This document shows, in pieces, positions 1-7,590 of a stretch of DNA of 26,709 bases. Made by a program: the position numbers and the translations under genes. Source of the DNA: SURF-21 sp964510515. Its GTDB lineage: Bacteria; Actinomycetota; Geothermincolia; Geothermincolales; RBG-13-55-18. The stretch's first letter is position 1, and each line of letters begins with the position of its first letter. Under the pieces are notes generated by a model. It was given only the letters and a program-made list of their open reading frames with translations, was not told the origin of the DNA and did no database searches. The DNA lies in the NCBI GenBank assembly GCA_964510515.1, contig CAZEAU010000032.1, positions 1 to 26,709 on the forward strand. Direction: 5' to 3'.

Positions 1-51
1 GGTTCCCACGTTGACATGGGGCTTGGTCCTCTCGAATTTCTTCTTGGCCAT
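1..51 (-). CDS. tuf: Elongation factor Tu, N-terminal fragment (cut by window edge)
   Basis: Only the first 17 codons are in the window; the rest lies beyond base 1. They read MAKKKFERTKPHVNVGT, the highly conserved EF-Tu start just before the first GTP-binding loop. A Shine-Dalgarno GAGGAGGG lies a few bases upstream of the ATG at position 51. EF-Tu delivers aminoacyl-tRNA to the ribosome as a GTPase in the cytoplasm. It follows tRNA-Thr and tRNA-Met on the same strand, matching the widely conserved tRNA-tuf transcription unit, so co-transcription from the promoter at 307-335 is likely. Confidence 0.93.
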   Translation of the reverse strand, partial: MAKKKFERTKPHVNVGT

Positions 52-112
52 TTGACCCTCCTCGCTGATTCCCTCTTCCCTCCACATCGGCGCAAAGCGC
101 CGCTTCATTTGC

Positions 113-189
113 TGGTAGCGGTGAGAGGACTCGAACCTCTGACCTCACGGGTATGAACCGTGCGCTCTAGCCAGCTGAGCTACACCGCC
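113..189 (-). tRNA. tRNA-Met (anticodon CAT), elongator type
   Basis: On the minus strand a complete cloverleaf can be drawn. The acceptor arm GGCGGTG pairs with CACCGCT (one G-U pair). The anticodon stem CACGG/CCGTG encloses the loop TTCATAC with anticodon CAT, and a GTTCGAG T-loop and a genomically encoded CCA are present. The paired first position and overall resemblance to elongator tRNA-Met argue against the initiator tRNA; a lysidine-modified tRNA-Ile2 is the other CAT possibility. It sits between tRNA-Thr and tuf. Confidence 0.93.
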
Positions 190-205
190 ACGCGGGCGAA
201 ATAAA

Positions 206-281
206 TGGAGCCCGCTAGCAGACTCGAACTGCTGACCCCATCCTTACCATGGATGTGCTCTACCTGCTGAGCTAAGCGGGC
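206..281 (-). tRNA. tRNA-Thr (anticodon GGT)
   Basis: The minus strand folds into a full cloverleaf. Acceptor GCCCGCT pairs with AGCGGGC, the D-arm contains AGCTCAGCAGG, and the anticodon stem CATCC/GGATG holds a 7-base loop with anticodon GGT. The T-arm has GTTCGAG, and CCA is encoded. It is the first gene of the tRNA-Thr, tRNA-Met, tuf unit. Confidence 0.93.
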
Positions 282-306
282 TCGTCTATCCTCCAGCGCG
301 CCCATA

Positions 307-335
307 ATGTTACACCAACGGATTGACCGAAACAA
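307..335 (-). promoter_or_regulatory. Sigma70-type promoter for tRNA-Thr/tRNA-Met/tuf
   Basis: On the minus strand a -35 TTGTTT (330-335) and a -10 TAACAT (307-312) are separated by exactly 17 bases. Predicted transcription would start near 300, about 20 bases before tRNA-Thr. This is pattern matching only. Confidence 0.55.
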
Positions 336-441
336 CAACGGCGGGGGCCGGGGCGCGCAAGGCGCGGCTGCGGGCTGAGGGCCCTTGCTGCGGCGCATAA
401 GGGCGGAGTGGCAACCGCGCGGCGCTCTGCCGCGACCGCGC

Positions 442-1110
442 TCACTGCAGGAACATGTCCAGGGTGATCTCCTCGCCGGGCTCGACGATGACATACTCGG
501 AGTCCCAGTCGCCGTCGAGCAGGGCGCGCAGCATGCGGTTGGAGCCGGGTATCTCCTCATAGTCCAGCTCCAGGGTCTCAGCCAGGGAGCGTGCCGTCCC
601 CCGGAATTCGTCCAGGCGGTAGTTGCCGGTGTTGATGAGCACCACGCGCCGGTAGTTGGCCAGCGCGGTCCGGGTCACGCGCATCGCCCGCTCCTCGCCG
701 TATCTCTCCACCAGGCGCTGGTAATCGTGCATGGGCAGCTCCGCGGCCTCTATCCATCCCTTGGTGAGAAAATAGGTGCCGGGCTCCTCCCTGAGCCTCC
801 TCAGGTGCTCCCGGCGCGAGCCGAGGAAGAGGGCGATACAATCGTCGACGCGAGGGACGATGATGCGGTGCGAGCGGGAGACGAGGCCGACCGCGGCATT
901 GGAGCACAAGCCGTAGCCGAGAACGATGTCCCCCTCCCCGGGGACGGCGTCTATCTCTCTCTGCAGGGTCTCGCGCAGCTTGTCGGGATAGACGTGGAGG
1001 CCGAACTCCAGCTCCAGCATCTCGTCTTCCCCGGCCCCCATGAGGCGCAATTCCTCCGCCACCGTGGCACAGGCGATTATCTTTCTCGCTCTCCCGTCCG
1101 CCTCTTTCAT
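442..1110 (-). CDS. DUF1638 family protein
   Basis: A 222-residue protein that I assign to DUF1638 from its overall pattern: an N-terminal strand KIIACATVAEELR, a central GDIVLGYGLCSNAA segment, RVDDCIALFLGSR, then GTYFLTKGW. Conserved cysteines in the first three motifs suggest a metal or thiol site. No signal peptide or membrane segment is visible. DUF1638 proteins are often encoded near corrinoid-dependent methyltransferases in anaerobes, but their biochemical role is not established. The ATG at 1110 is the last methionine before the conserved start; GAGG about nine bases upstream is a weak ribosome site, and longer in-frame starts up to 1176 are possible. It stands alone, with 218 bases separating it from the SCP2-like gene upstream. 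Confidence 0.78.
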   Translation of the reverse strand: MKEADGRARKIIACATVAEELRLMGAGEDEMLELEFGLHVYPDKLRETLQREIDAVPGEGDIVLGYGLCSNAAVGLVSRSHRIIVPRVDDCIALFLGSRREHLRRLREEPGTYFLTKGWIEAAELPMHDYQRLVERYGEERAMRVTRTALANYRRVVLINTGNYRLDEFRGTARSLAETLELDYEEIPGSNRMLRALLDGDWDSEYVIVEPGEEITLDMFLQ

Positions 1111-1267
1111 CCTCCCACACCTCGCTCTCTTAACGCATCCGCCGCGCGCCCCGCCATGCGCGGGCGCCGCAAGCATTGTACCCCGTGGGCGCCGCGGAGC
1201 GTATGACGGGCGCCCCGGCCCCCCGCGGCCCGTACGGCGGCGGCGAGCTCCGAACGCCGCACAGCAA

Positions 1268-1291
1268 AGAGGCGGGGGCGGCCCCGCCTCT
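1268..1291 (-). terminator. Hairpin terminator after the SCP2-like gene
   Basis: A perfect 10-bp inverted repeat (arms AGAGGCGGGG and CCCCGCCTCT, 4-base loop) lies about 38 bases past the SCP2-like stop. On the minus strand it is followed by the short T-rich run TTTGCTGT. The rest of 1111-1328 shows no supported gene. Confidence 0.55.
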
Positions 1292-1328
1292 CGTCGTCCG
1301 CTCTTGCGGCGCGCCCCTGCGGCGCGGC

Positions 1329-1904
1329 TCAGGCCATGAGATTGCCCAGCGCCATGGCGAAGGGCATGTCTCCCTCGATCTTCATCTTCCCGGTCATGAA
1401 CGCCGTGGGGCCGGCCAGCTCCCCCTTCTGCATGAGATCCCAGTCCTCCAGCCCGATCTTGAAGGCCACCTCCGGGGAGGCGGCGTCGTTGAACACCACC
1501 TTGATATCGGCCTGCGAACCGTCCGGGATGTCCAGCTCCAGGTTCATGGTGCCGCGCACGGAGTTCAGCGAGTCGTACCTATTGCGGTTGACGTTCTGGC
1601 TCATGTCCGTGAACATGTCCATGGCGCCCTCCATCTTCCCGGTCACCGCCTTGCGCCACACATCCTCGCTGACGATCACCTTGATCATCCGGCTCTCCAG
1701 GGCGCCCTCCTTGACCGTGAGGTCCTTGGCGTCCTTCACCGAGATGCCGTAGACGTAGTCCTGCTCGCCCTTGATCTCAAACTCCACCGTGAACTCGGTG
1801 CCCTCCATGCCGGTGATCCCGCCCCCGGAGAGCTGCTCCGCGACCATCTTGGGCACTATCTCCTCGAAGTACTCCTTCACGCCGATGTTCTCTGGAACTT
1901 CCAT
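1329..1904 (-). CDS. SCP2 sterol-binding-domain-like protein
   Basis: A 191-residue soluble protein resembling the SCP2 lipid-binding fold. The N-terminal helix VKEYFEEIVPKMVAEQL precedes a beta-rich stretch (FTVEFEIKG), a middle region with DVWRKAVTGKMEGAMDMFTDM, and the typical C-terminal end FMTGKMKIEGDMPFAMALGNLMA, where SCP2 domains carry a 'G-kl-k-eGD' signature. SCP2 domains bind acyl chains, sterols or fatty acyl-CoA; the ligand here is unknown. The ATG at 1904 was chosen because AAGGAGG lies six bases upstream. A good promoter (2022-2050) precedes it and a terminator follows, so it is probably monocistronic. The acyl-CoA-related gene divergent to it fits a lipid or acyl-CoA theme, by inference only. 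Confidence 0.82.
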   Translation of the reverse strand: MEVPENIGVKEYFEEIVPKMVAEQLSGGGITGMEGTEFTVEFEIKGEQDYVYGISVKDAKDLTVKEGALESRMIKVIVSEDVWRKAVTGKMEGAMDMFTDMSQNVNRNRYDSLNSVRGTMNLELDIPDGSQADIKVVFNDAASPEVAFKIGLEDWDLMQKGELAGPTAFMTGKMKIEGDMPFAMALGNLMA

Positions 1905-2009
1905 CCCCGCCTCCTTTTTCCGCTCGCCGCTATCATACCCCGGGCGGACCACAAGGCTTACCCTGCCGCAAGCACTGACAGTGGCCGCCCCGCCAATACC
2001 TTTCGGAAC

Positions 2010-2019
2010 TGACATGTCA
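2010..2019. promoter_or_regulatory. Palindrome at the SCP2-like transcription start, possible operator
   Basis: TGACATGTCA is a perfect 10-bp palindrome located 3-12 bases downstream of the -10 box of the minus-strand promoter at 2022-2050, so it would cover the transcription start. The protein that would bind is unknown. Confidence 0.35.
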
Positions 2020-2021
2020 TT

Positions 2022-2050
2022 ACTATAAATAGCGGCCACGGCAATGTCAA
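2022..2050 (-). promoter_or_regulatory. Strong sigma70-type promoter for the SCP2-like gene
   Basis: On the minus strand a perfect -35 TTGACA (2045-2050), a 17-base spacer and -10 TATAGT (2022-2027) are present. The implied leader to the ATG at 1904 is about 110 bases, which leaves room for regulation. Confidence 0.65.
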
Positions 2051-2227
2051 CCGTGCCCGAAAGCCGCTGCGCGAGCGGGTCACGCCCGGCGCGGCGGAAG
2101 GGAGGGGCGGCCGCTCGCGGCGCGTTTTCGCGCCCCTCCCGCCGCGGAGCCCGGCCCTCGCCTCGCGCTCGCCGCAGCCGTAAAGCTGGGCGCGGGCGAG
2201 CGCGCGCGGCGGCCGCACGCGCGCGGC

Positions 2228-2256
2228 TTGTTAATGCCGCCTCCTCCGGGTTTAAT
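2228..2256 (+). promoter_or_regulatory. Sigma70-type promoter for the acyl-CoA synthetase-like gene
   Basis: TTGTTA (2228-2233), a 17-base spacer and TTTAAT (2251-2256) lie about 100 bases ahead of the ATG at 2359. The remainder of 2051-2358 is very GC-rich and shows no supported gene. Confidence 0.5.
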
Positions 2257-2358
2257 TATGTGGTGAAGGAATGTGGTACAGGCGGCGGCCGCCGCAAAGG
2301 GATTCGGATGCAGCGGGACCGCATAAGGCACGTTGCAGCAAAGGAGTGATCACCGCGC

Positions 2359-3810
2359 ATGGAAGGCAGGCTGAAAAACCTCGATTACGCCTTCGACCCC
2401 CGCTCCATCGCCTTCGTCGGCGCCACGGAGAACATGGGCAAATGGGGTTTCCTCATCCTCAACAACCTCATCACCGGGGGCTATGGGGGGGAGATCTTCC
2501 CCGTGAACCCGGCGAGGGACACCGTCCTCGGGCTGCCCGCATACCCCACCGTGCTGGACATACCGGGAGAGATCGACCTGGCGGTGTTCACCGTCCCCGC
2601 GCGCCTGGTGCTCGAAGCCCTCGACGATTGCATCGCCAGGGGGGTGAAGGCGGGCCTGGTCATCACCGCCGGATTCAAGGAACTGGGAGAGGAGGGCGCC
2701 GGGGCGGAGCGGGAGCTGGTGCGCAGGGCGAGGGAGGCCGGCATGGTGCTCATCGGCCCCAACTGCCAGGGGATATGCTGCCCCCGCAACCACCTCTACC
2801 CCTGGATGCCCATACTCTTCCACCCCGCCCCGGGGAAGATCGGCTTCGTGGCCCAGAGCGGCAACATCCTCAACATGCTCATCGCCCATGCCGTCTCCGC
2901 CGGCCTGGGCATATCCAAGGCGGTGTCCAGCGGCAACGAGGCCGACCTGGAGACGGAGGATTTTTTCAGCTATTACGGCGATGACCCCGATACGGAGGTC
3001 ATCGTGGCCTACGTGGAGGGGATAAGGGACGGCCGGCGCTTCCTCGCGCAGGCGCGCGAGGTCTCCTGCCGCAAGCCCATCGTGCTCCTCAAGGGGGGCC
3101 GCACCGGTTCCGGCATGTCGGCGGCGCGCTCCCATACGGGCTCCATGGCCGTGAGCGGGGCGCTCTTCGAGGCGGCATGCCGCCAGGCGGGCATCGTCAC
3201 CACCTCCACCATAGAGGAGGCGGGCGTCACCGCCGCCTCCTTCGTGGGGCGGCCCCTGCCGGCGGGACGCCGGGTAGGGATAGTCACCGGGGGCGGGGGC
3301 CTGGGGGTCATCGCCGCCGACTACTGCACGGAGATCGGCCTCGAGGTGCCCCGCCTCTCCGCCGCCACCCTCGCCGCCCTCGGGAAGTTCCTCCCCGACT
3401 GGTGGGTCCCCGGCAATCCCGTTGACCTCGTGGCGGGGCTGGACTTCGCCGTCCTCAAGCCGGTGATCGAGATACTCATGCAGAGCGGCGAGGTGGACGC
3501 GGTGATGTTTCTCTGGATCGGCGCGCCGCGCAACCACGCCAAGGCCGCGGCGGCACAGGGAGAAAGCACCGCGGCCATCGCCCAGATATGGGCCATGATG
3601 GACCACCACTTCAACAGCTTCATCACCGAGCTGCACGAGTTGATGTGGGACCTCGACCTCCCCCTCTACGTCGCCAGCGGCATCAAGTACGAGGAGGGCG
3701 GAGATGGGGGGGCTCCCGCCGGGGAAAGGCCCATCATCTTCTCCAGCGTGGAAGCGGCCTGTCGTGCGGTGAAGGCCATGGCCGACCACCGCCGCTGTCG
3801 CCGGCGCTGA
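2359..3810 (+). CDS. Acyl-CoA synthetase (NDP-forming), alpha-type subunit
   Basis: A 483-residue protein of the ADP-forming acyl-CoA synthetase/succinyl-CoA ligase alpha superfamily. Residues about 8-135 form a CoA-binding Rossmann domain (DPRSIAFVGATENMGKWGF; IGPNCQG at 132-138). Ligase-like flavodoxin domains follow. The phosphohistidine motif RSHTGSMA places the catalytic His at residue 259. The ATP-grasp (beta) part is absent, so a separate beta subunit would be needed to make ATP from acyl-CoA. The acyl substrate cannot be told from sequence. AAGGAG lies 13 bases before the ATG, a rather long spacing, but no better in-frame start exists nearby. The EamA transporter follows on the same strand. 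Confidence 0.85.
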   Translation: MEGRLKNLDYAFDPRSIAFVGATENMGKWGFLILNNLITGGYGGEIFPVNPARDTVLGLPAYPTVLDIPGEIDLAVFTVPARLVLEALDDCIARGVKAGLVITAGFKELGEEGAGAERELVRRAREAGMVLIGPNCQGICCPRNHLYPWMPILFHPAPGKIGFVAQSGNILNMLIAHAVSAGLGISKAVSSGNEADLETEDFFSYYGDDPDTEVIVAYVEGIRDGRRFLAQAREVSCRKPIVLLKGGRTGSGMSAARSHTGSMAVSGALFEAACRQAGIVTTSTIEEAGVTAASFVGRPLPAGRRVGIVTGGGGLGVIAADYCTEIGLEVPRLSAATLAALGKFLPDWWVPGNPVDLVAGLDFAVLKPVIEILMQSGEVDAVMFLWIGAPRNHAKAAAAQGESTAAIAQIWAMMDHHFNSFITELHELMWDLDLPLYVASGIKYEEGGDGGAPAGERPIIFSSVEAACRAVKAMADHRRCRRR

Positions 3811-3888
3811 GTCCGTCCCACGCACCCGGATCCGGGCAAGATGCGCACCTCTCCCGGCCGCCGGCCCAAACAAGCGAGGAGGCGCATA

Positions 3889-4791
3889 TTGGCGGGAAGG
3901 GCGGATATGCTCGGCAGGGCGAGGCGGGCGGAGCTCTCCCTCCTCGGCGTCACCGTGGTCTGGGGACTCACTTTCGCCATGGTCAAAAAGGTCCTCGCAT
4001 ACATGCCCCCTTTCGTCTTCATGTCCTACCGCTTCCTCCTCGCCTTCCTGCTCCTGGCCGCGGTCAGCGGCAGGAGGCTGGTCCGCGCGGACCGCGACAC
4101 CGTCGTCGCCGGGGCGCTGCTGGGGGCGCTCCTCTACGCCGCCTATTCCCTTCAGACCTTCGGGCTGCAGCACACCTCCGCGGGCAACGCCGGCTTCATC
4201 ACCGGCCTCTTCGTGGTCTTCGTGCCCATACTCTCCACCCTCATCCTGCGCAAGCGGCCGGGGCTGCGCTCCCTGCTCTCGGTCGCCGTGGCCACCGCCG
4301 GCCTCGCGCTGCTCTCCCTGCAGTCGGGCTTCAGGCTCAACACGGGCGACCTCCTCGTCCTCGCCTGCGCCTTCGCCTATTCCCTGCACATCATCTACAT
4401 GGACCGCTGCGTGGAACGCCACGACCTCCTGCTGCTCACCCTGCTGCAGATGGGGGTGGCGGCGGCCCTGCATACCGGCTCCGCTCTCGTATGCGAGGGC
4501 TTCGTCCTCCCCGGCGGCGTTTACGCCTGGGCGACCATCGTGGTGTGCGGCGTGCTGGCCTCCGCGGCGGCCTTCTACGTGCAGGCTTGGGCGCAGAGGG
4601 AGATATCCCCGGTGCGCACCTCGATGGTGCTCATCATGGAGCCGGTCTTCTCCGTGCTCTTCGGCATCCTCCTGCTGGGCGAGATGCTCACCTGGCGGGG
4701 GTGGCTGGGCTGCGCGCTCATGCTGGCCGGGATGCTCATCACCGAGGTCGCTCCCGAGCGAGCCCGGGATGCGGACGCCGCGGGCGCATGA
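3889..4791 (+). CDS. EamA/DMT-family membrane transporter
   Basis: About 300 residues with roughly ten hydrophobic helices in two repeats. The first repeat starts LLGVTVVWGLTFAMVKK, the typical EamA opening, and the second ends SMVLIMEPVFSVLFGILLLGEMLTWRGWLGCALMLAGM, the typical EamA C-terminal signature with the conserved Glu-Pro. DMT transporters export or exchange metabolites such as amino acids or nucleotides; the substrate here is unknown. I chose the TTG at 3889 because GAGGAGG sits exactly six bases upstream; ATG 3907 and ATG 3841 are in-frame alternatives with poorer ribosome sites. It follows the acyl-CoA synthetase gene by 78 bases and may be co-transcribed. The gap 4792-4918 to the convergent ABC operon holds nothing I can name. 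Confidence 0.87.
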   Translation: MAGRADMLGRARRAELSLLGVTVVWGLTFAMVKKVLAYMPPFVFMSYRFLLAFLLLAAVSGRRLVRADRDTVVAGALLGALLYAAYSLQTFGLQHTSAGNAGFITGLFVVFVPILSTLILRKRPGLRSLLSVAVATAGLALLSLQSGFRLNTGDLLVLACAFAYSLHIIYMDRCVERHDLLLLTLLQMGVAAALHTGSALVCEGFVLPGGVYAWATIVVCGVLASAAAFYVQAWAQREISPVRTSMVLIMEPVFSVLFGILLLGEMLTWRGWLGCALMLAGMLITEVAPERARDADAAGA

Positions 4792-4918
4792 GCGGACGCG
4801 CGGGCCTGCGGCCCTCCCGTCGCCGCCCCCCGCCCCTTCGCGGGAGAAGCGTTCCTCGGGCATCGGGGAGGGATGTCTTCGGCTCAGGCCGGGGAAGCGG
4901 CTGCCGCAGGGGCACGCC

Positions 4919-5665
4919 TCAGCGGTGGGAGAGGATCTTGGAGAAGAAATCGATGGCCCGGGGGCTGCTGGGGTGGTTGAATACCTCCTCCGGCGGGCCC
5001 TCCTCCACGATGAGGCCATCGTCCATGAAGATGAGGCGGTCCCCCACCTCGCGGGCGAAGCCCATCTCGTGGGTGACCACGAGCATGGTCATGCCCTCGC
5101 GCGCCAGGTCCTTCATCACGTCCAGCACCTCGGAGACCAGTTCGGGGTCGAGGGCCGAGGTCACCTCGTCGAAGAGCATGAGGTCGGGATCCATGGCCAG
5201 GGCGCGCGCGATGGCCACCCTCTGCTGCTGGCCCCCCGAGAGGTGTGCGGGGTAGGAGGCGGCCTTCTCCCGCAGGCCCACCCGCTCCAGCAGGCGTATG
5301 GCTTTCTCCTCCGCCTCCCCTGCGTCCATCTTCTTCACCTTGATGGGCGCCAGGGTGACGTTGCGCAGCGTGGTCAGGTGCGGGAAGAGGTTGAAGCTCT
5401 GAAAGACCATGCCCACCTTCTGGCGTATGGCGTTGATGTCCGAGTTGTGCGCGGTGATGTCCACGCCCTCGATGGAGATGCGGCCGCTGCTGGCATGCTC
5501 CAGGCCGTTCACGCAGCGCAGCATGGTGCTTTTGCCCGAGCCGCTGGGCCCCACCACCACCAGCACTTGGGAGGGTTTGACCTGGAGGCTCACGCCCTTG
5601 AGCACCTCGTGATGGCCGAAGCTCTTGTGCAGGTCGTCTATCTCCACCATGTAACCGTCCGACAT
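4919..5665 (-). CDS. Polar amino acid ABC transporter ATP-binding protein (GlnQ/HisP-like)
   Basis: A 248-residue ATPase of an amino acid importer. It shows Walker A GPSGSGKS (39-46), Q-loop Gln89, signature LSGGQQQ (142-148), Walker B LMLFDE (162-167) and the switch His199 in VVTHE. It powers the permease encoded just upstream, on the cytoplasmic face. The ATG at 5665 gives a family-typical length. Another in-frame ATG at 5776 overlaps the permease stop codon (ATGA) and would add 37 atypical residues; translational coupling from there is possible. It is the last gene of the binding protein, permease, ATPase operon. Confidence 0.93.
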   Translation of the reverse strand: MSDGYMVEIDDLHKSFGHHEVLKGVSLQVKPSQVLVVVGPSGSGKSTMLRCVNGLEHASSGRISIEGVDITAHNSDINAIRQKVGMVFQSFNLFPHLTTLRNVTLAPIKVKKMDAGEAEEKAIRLLERVGLREKAASYPAHLSGGQQQRVAIARALAMDPDLMLFDEVTSALDPELVSEVLDVMKDLAREGMTMLVVTHEMGFAREVGDRLIFMDDGLIVEEGPPEEVFNHPSSPRAIDFFSKILSHR

Positions 5666-5772
5666 GCGCGTTCCCCCGATCTCGCCGCTGCCGCCATCCA
5701 CCGCCGCAATGCCCCCCTGCGGCGGGCATGCGTTCACCTTGGCAACGCGCGCGAAGCGCTCACGTAAAACCT

Positions 5773-6552
5773 TCATTCGCTCACCGACAGCCTTCTGGTC
5801 ACGTACTGCACCAGGCGCATGAGGGGGATGGTGATGATGAGATAACACACCGCCCCCACCACGAAGGGGGTGATGTTGAACTTCTTGCCGAACATCTCCG
5901 AGGACCTGCGGGTGATCTCCGCCAGTCCGATGACGGAGAGCAGGGCCGTGTCCTTGAGCAGGGCGATGAACTCGTTGGAGAGCGGGGGGATGACGTTCCT
6001 TATCGCCTGGGGGAGGATGATGTAGCGCATGGCCTTGAAATAGCCCATGCCCAGCGAGCGCGCCGCCTCCATCTGTCCCTTGTGTATGGACTCGATGCCG
6101 GCGCGGAATATCTCCGCCTCGTAGGCGGCATAGCAGACGGTGAGCGCCAGCACCCCGGCCCAGAAGATGTTCATCTTCAGCCCCAGGATGGCCACGCCGT
6201 AATAGACGATGAATATCTGCAGCAGGAGGGGGATACCCCGGATGACGTCGATATATACCGCCGCCAGCCCGCGAAACAGCCTCACCCGGGAGAGCCTCAC
6301 CAGCGCGACCATCAGGCCCGCGGCAAGGATGAAGACCTCCGCGACCAGGGCCACGGTGAGGGTCGTGCGCAGGCCCACGAATATGTAGCGGAAGGTATCG
6401 CGGAAGATCTTCCAGTTCAGGAACTCGTGTACGAATTTCTGGCCGCGCTCGAAGGTGACGAGATAGACGATGCCGAAGGCGATCAACCCCACGGCCAACA
6501 GGCTGCCCACCCACCACAGGACCTTCTTCGTCCTCTCTTCGATGCCTTTCAC
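5773..6552 (-). CDS. Polar amino acid ABC transporter permease (GlnP/HisM-like)
   Basis: A 259-residue integral membrane permease. An N-terminal anchor (about residues 11-33) is followed by the HisMQ-type membrane domain. That domain contains GLRTTLTVALVAEVFILAAGLMVAL, IRGIPLLLQ and the EAA loop EAARSLGMGYFKAMRYIILPQA that contacts the ATPase. The only standard start before residue 15 is GTG at 6552, yet the GGGAGGT ribosome-binding sequence runs straight into that GTG with no spacer. Initiation may use this GTG, a downstream GTG at residue 15, or a rare AUC at residue 4, which sits eight bases after the site. The gene lies just after an intergenic terminator that separates it from the binding-protein gene. 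Confidence 0.92.
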   Translation of the reverse strand: MKGIEERTKKVLWWVGSLLAVGLIAFGIVYLVTFERGQKFVHEFLNWKIFRDTFRYIFVGLRTTLTVALVAEVFILAAGLMVALVRLSRVRLFRGLAAVYIDVIRGIPLLLQIFIVYYGVAILGLKMNIFWAGVLALTVCYAAYEAEIFRAGIESIHKGQMEAARSLGMGYFKAMRYIILPQAIRNVIPPLSNEFIALLKDTALLSVIGLAEITRRSSEMFGKKFNITPFVVGAVCYLIITIPLMRLVQYVTRRLSVSE

Positions 6553-6562
6553 CTCCCGCAGG

Positions 6563-6595
6563 AAAAAAGGGCCTGCATTCGCGGAACGCAGGCCC
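6563..6595 (-). terminator. Intrinsic terminator between binding-protein and permease genes
   Basis: On the minus strand GGGCCTGC (6588-6595) pairs with GCAGGCCC (6569-6576) in a perfect 8-bp stem, directly followed by six T residues (6568-6563). It lies 38 bases past the binding-protein stop and just before the permease start. Partial termination here would give much more binding protein than permease and ATPase, a known arrangement in ABC import operons. Confidence 0.85.
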
Positions 6596-6633
6596 TGCTC
6601 TCTCGCTCAGACGGTCTCAGCGCCCCGCGGCGC

Positions 6634-7449
6634 CTACTCGGCCGCGCCGAACCACCTCTCGAATATCTCGTCGTAGGCGCCGTCCGCCTTCATATCGGCC
6701 AGCGCTGCGTTGATCGCGTAGCGCAGCTCGTCGTTACCCTTCTTGATGCCTATGCCGTACTGCTCGTCGGTGGCGATGGTGGTCACCACCCGGGTGCCGC
6801 CCCGTGTCTTGCTGATGAAAGCGTTGACCGGGAAGTCGTTCAGGATGGCGTCGATGCGCCCCAGCTCCAGGTCCTGGAAGGCGAGGAGTATGGTGTCGTA
6901 CTTGCGGATCTCCTTGATGCCCCCGAGCCCTTCGGCGTAGAACTGGCCCGTGGTGTCCACCTGCACTCCTACCACCTTGCCCGCGAGGTCGTCTTCTCCC
7001 TCGATGTCCTCGTTCTCCTCCTGCACGGCTATGGACTGGTCGGAATCGATGTAGGGGCTGCTGAAGTCGATCTCCTCCAGCCTCTCATCGGTGATGGTCA
7101 TGGCGGACATGATGATGTCGTATTCGTCCGCCTTGAGCCCGGGGATGATCCCCTCCCATTTCACCGACTTGATCTCCAGCTCCAGCTCCAGGCGCTTCGC
7201 GACCTCGACCGCGATATCGATGTCAAAGCCCTCGGGCTCGCCATCTTCGCCGATGCTCTCGTAGGGAGGGTAGGTGGTGTCGCTCCCCAGAATCAGTTTG
7301 CCCTCCCTGATGGTGGGCAGAAGCGTCTCCTTCGCCCCGTTCTCTTCGGGCTCGTCCTTCTTCTCGCCACATCCCGCCGCGAACATGGTTGCGGCCAGAA
7401 CAAGGGCGAGCATGAGCGCCATCACTACGAACAGGTTTTTTCTGCTCAT
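6634..7449 (-). CDS. Polar amino acid ABC transporter substrate-binding lipoprotein
   Basis: A 271-residue family 3 solute-binding protein. The signal peptide MSRKNLFVVMALMLALVL ends in the lipobox AAGC, with lipidated Cys27. The mature part carries the family opening LILGSDTTYPPYE, then EGFDIDIAVEVAKRL, a DIIMSAMTITDERLEEIDFSSPY hinge region, and the closing ADMKADGAYDEIFERWFG. It would capture an amino acid outside the membrane and hand it to the permease; the two acidic patches do not identify the substrate. AAGGAGGG lies five bases before the ATG. A consensus promoter (7489-7517) precedes it and a terminator follows, allowing high expression of this gene alone. Confidence 0.94.
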   Translation of the reverse strand: MSRKNLFVVMALMLALVLAATMFAAGCGEKKDEPEENGAKETLLPTIREGKLILGSDTTYPPYESIGEDGEPEGFDIDIAVEVAKRLELELEIKSVKWEGIIPGLKADEYDIIMSAMTITDERLEEIDFSSPYIDSDQSIAVQEENEDIEGEDDLAGKVVGVQVDTTGQFYAEGLGGIKEIRKYDTILLAFQDLELGRIDAILNDFPVNAFISKTRGGTRVVTTIATDEQYGIGIKKGNDELRYAINAALADMKADGAYDEIFERWFGAAE

Positions 7450-7488
7450 CTTCCCTCCTTTGAATCACACGAACCGGCAACGCAGACG

Positions 7489-7517
7489 ATTATATATACA
7501 TTCCCGGCGCAAGACAA
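7489..7517 (-). promoter_or_regulatory. Sigma70-type promoter of the amino acid ABC operon
   Basis: On the minus strand -35 TTGTCT (7512-7517), a 17-base spacer and a perfect -10 TATAAT (7489-7494) are present. The predicted leader to the ATG at 7449 is about 33 bases. Confidence 0.75.
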
Positions 7518-7590
7518 ACCGGCCGCTCCTCTCCTTTCCCCAGCGCGACGCCCTGCCGCGAACCCCGGCGCCCCGCCGCAAACGGAGGGT

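Noticed and set aside
2350..5019. 889-codon minus-strand open frame
   Set aside because: It is antisense to the acyl-CoA synthetase and EamA genes; its Gly/Arg/His/Glu-rich composition is typical of a GC-rich shadow frame and no domain is visible.
5666..5776. 37-residue N-terminal extension of the ATPase from the ATG overlapping the permease stop
   Set aside because: Possible by coupling, but the extra residues are unlike this family; kept only as an alternative start.
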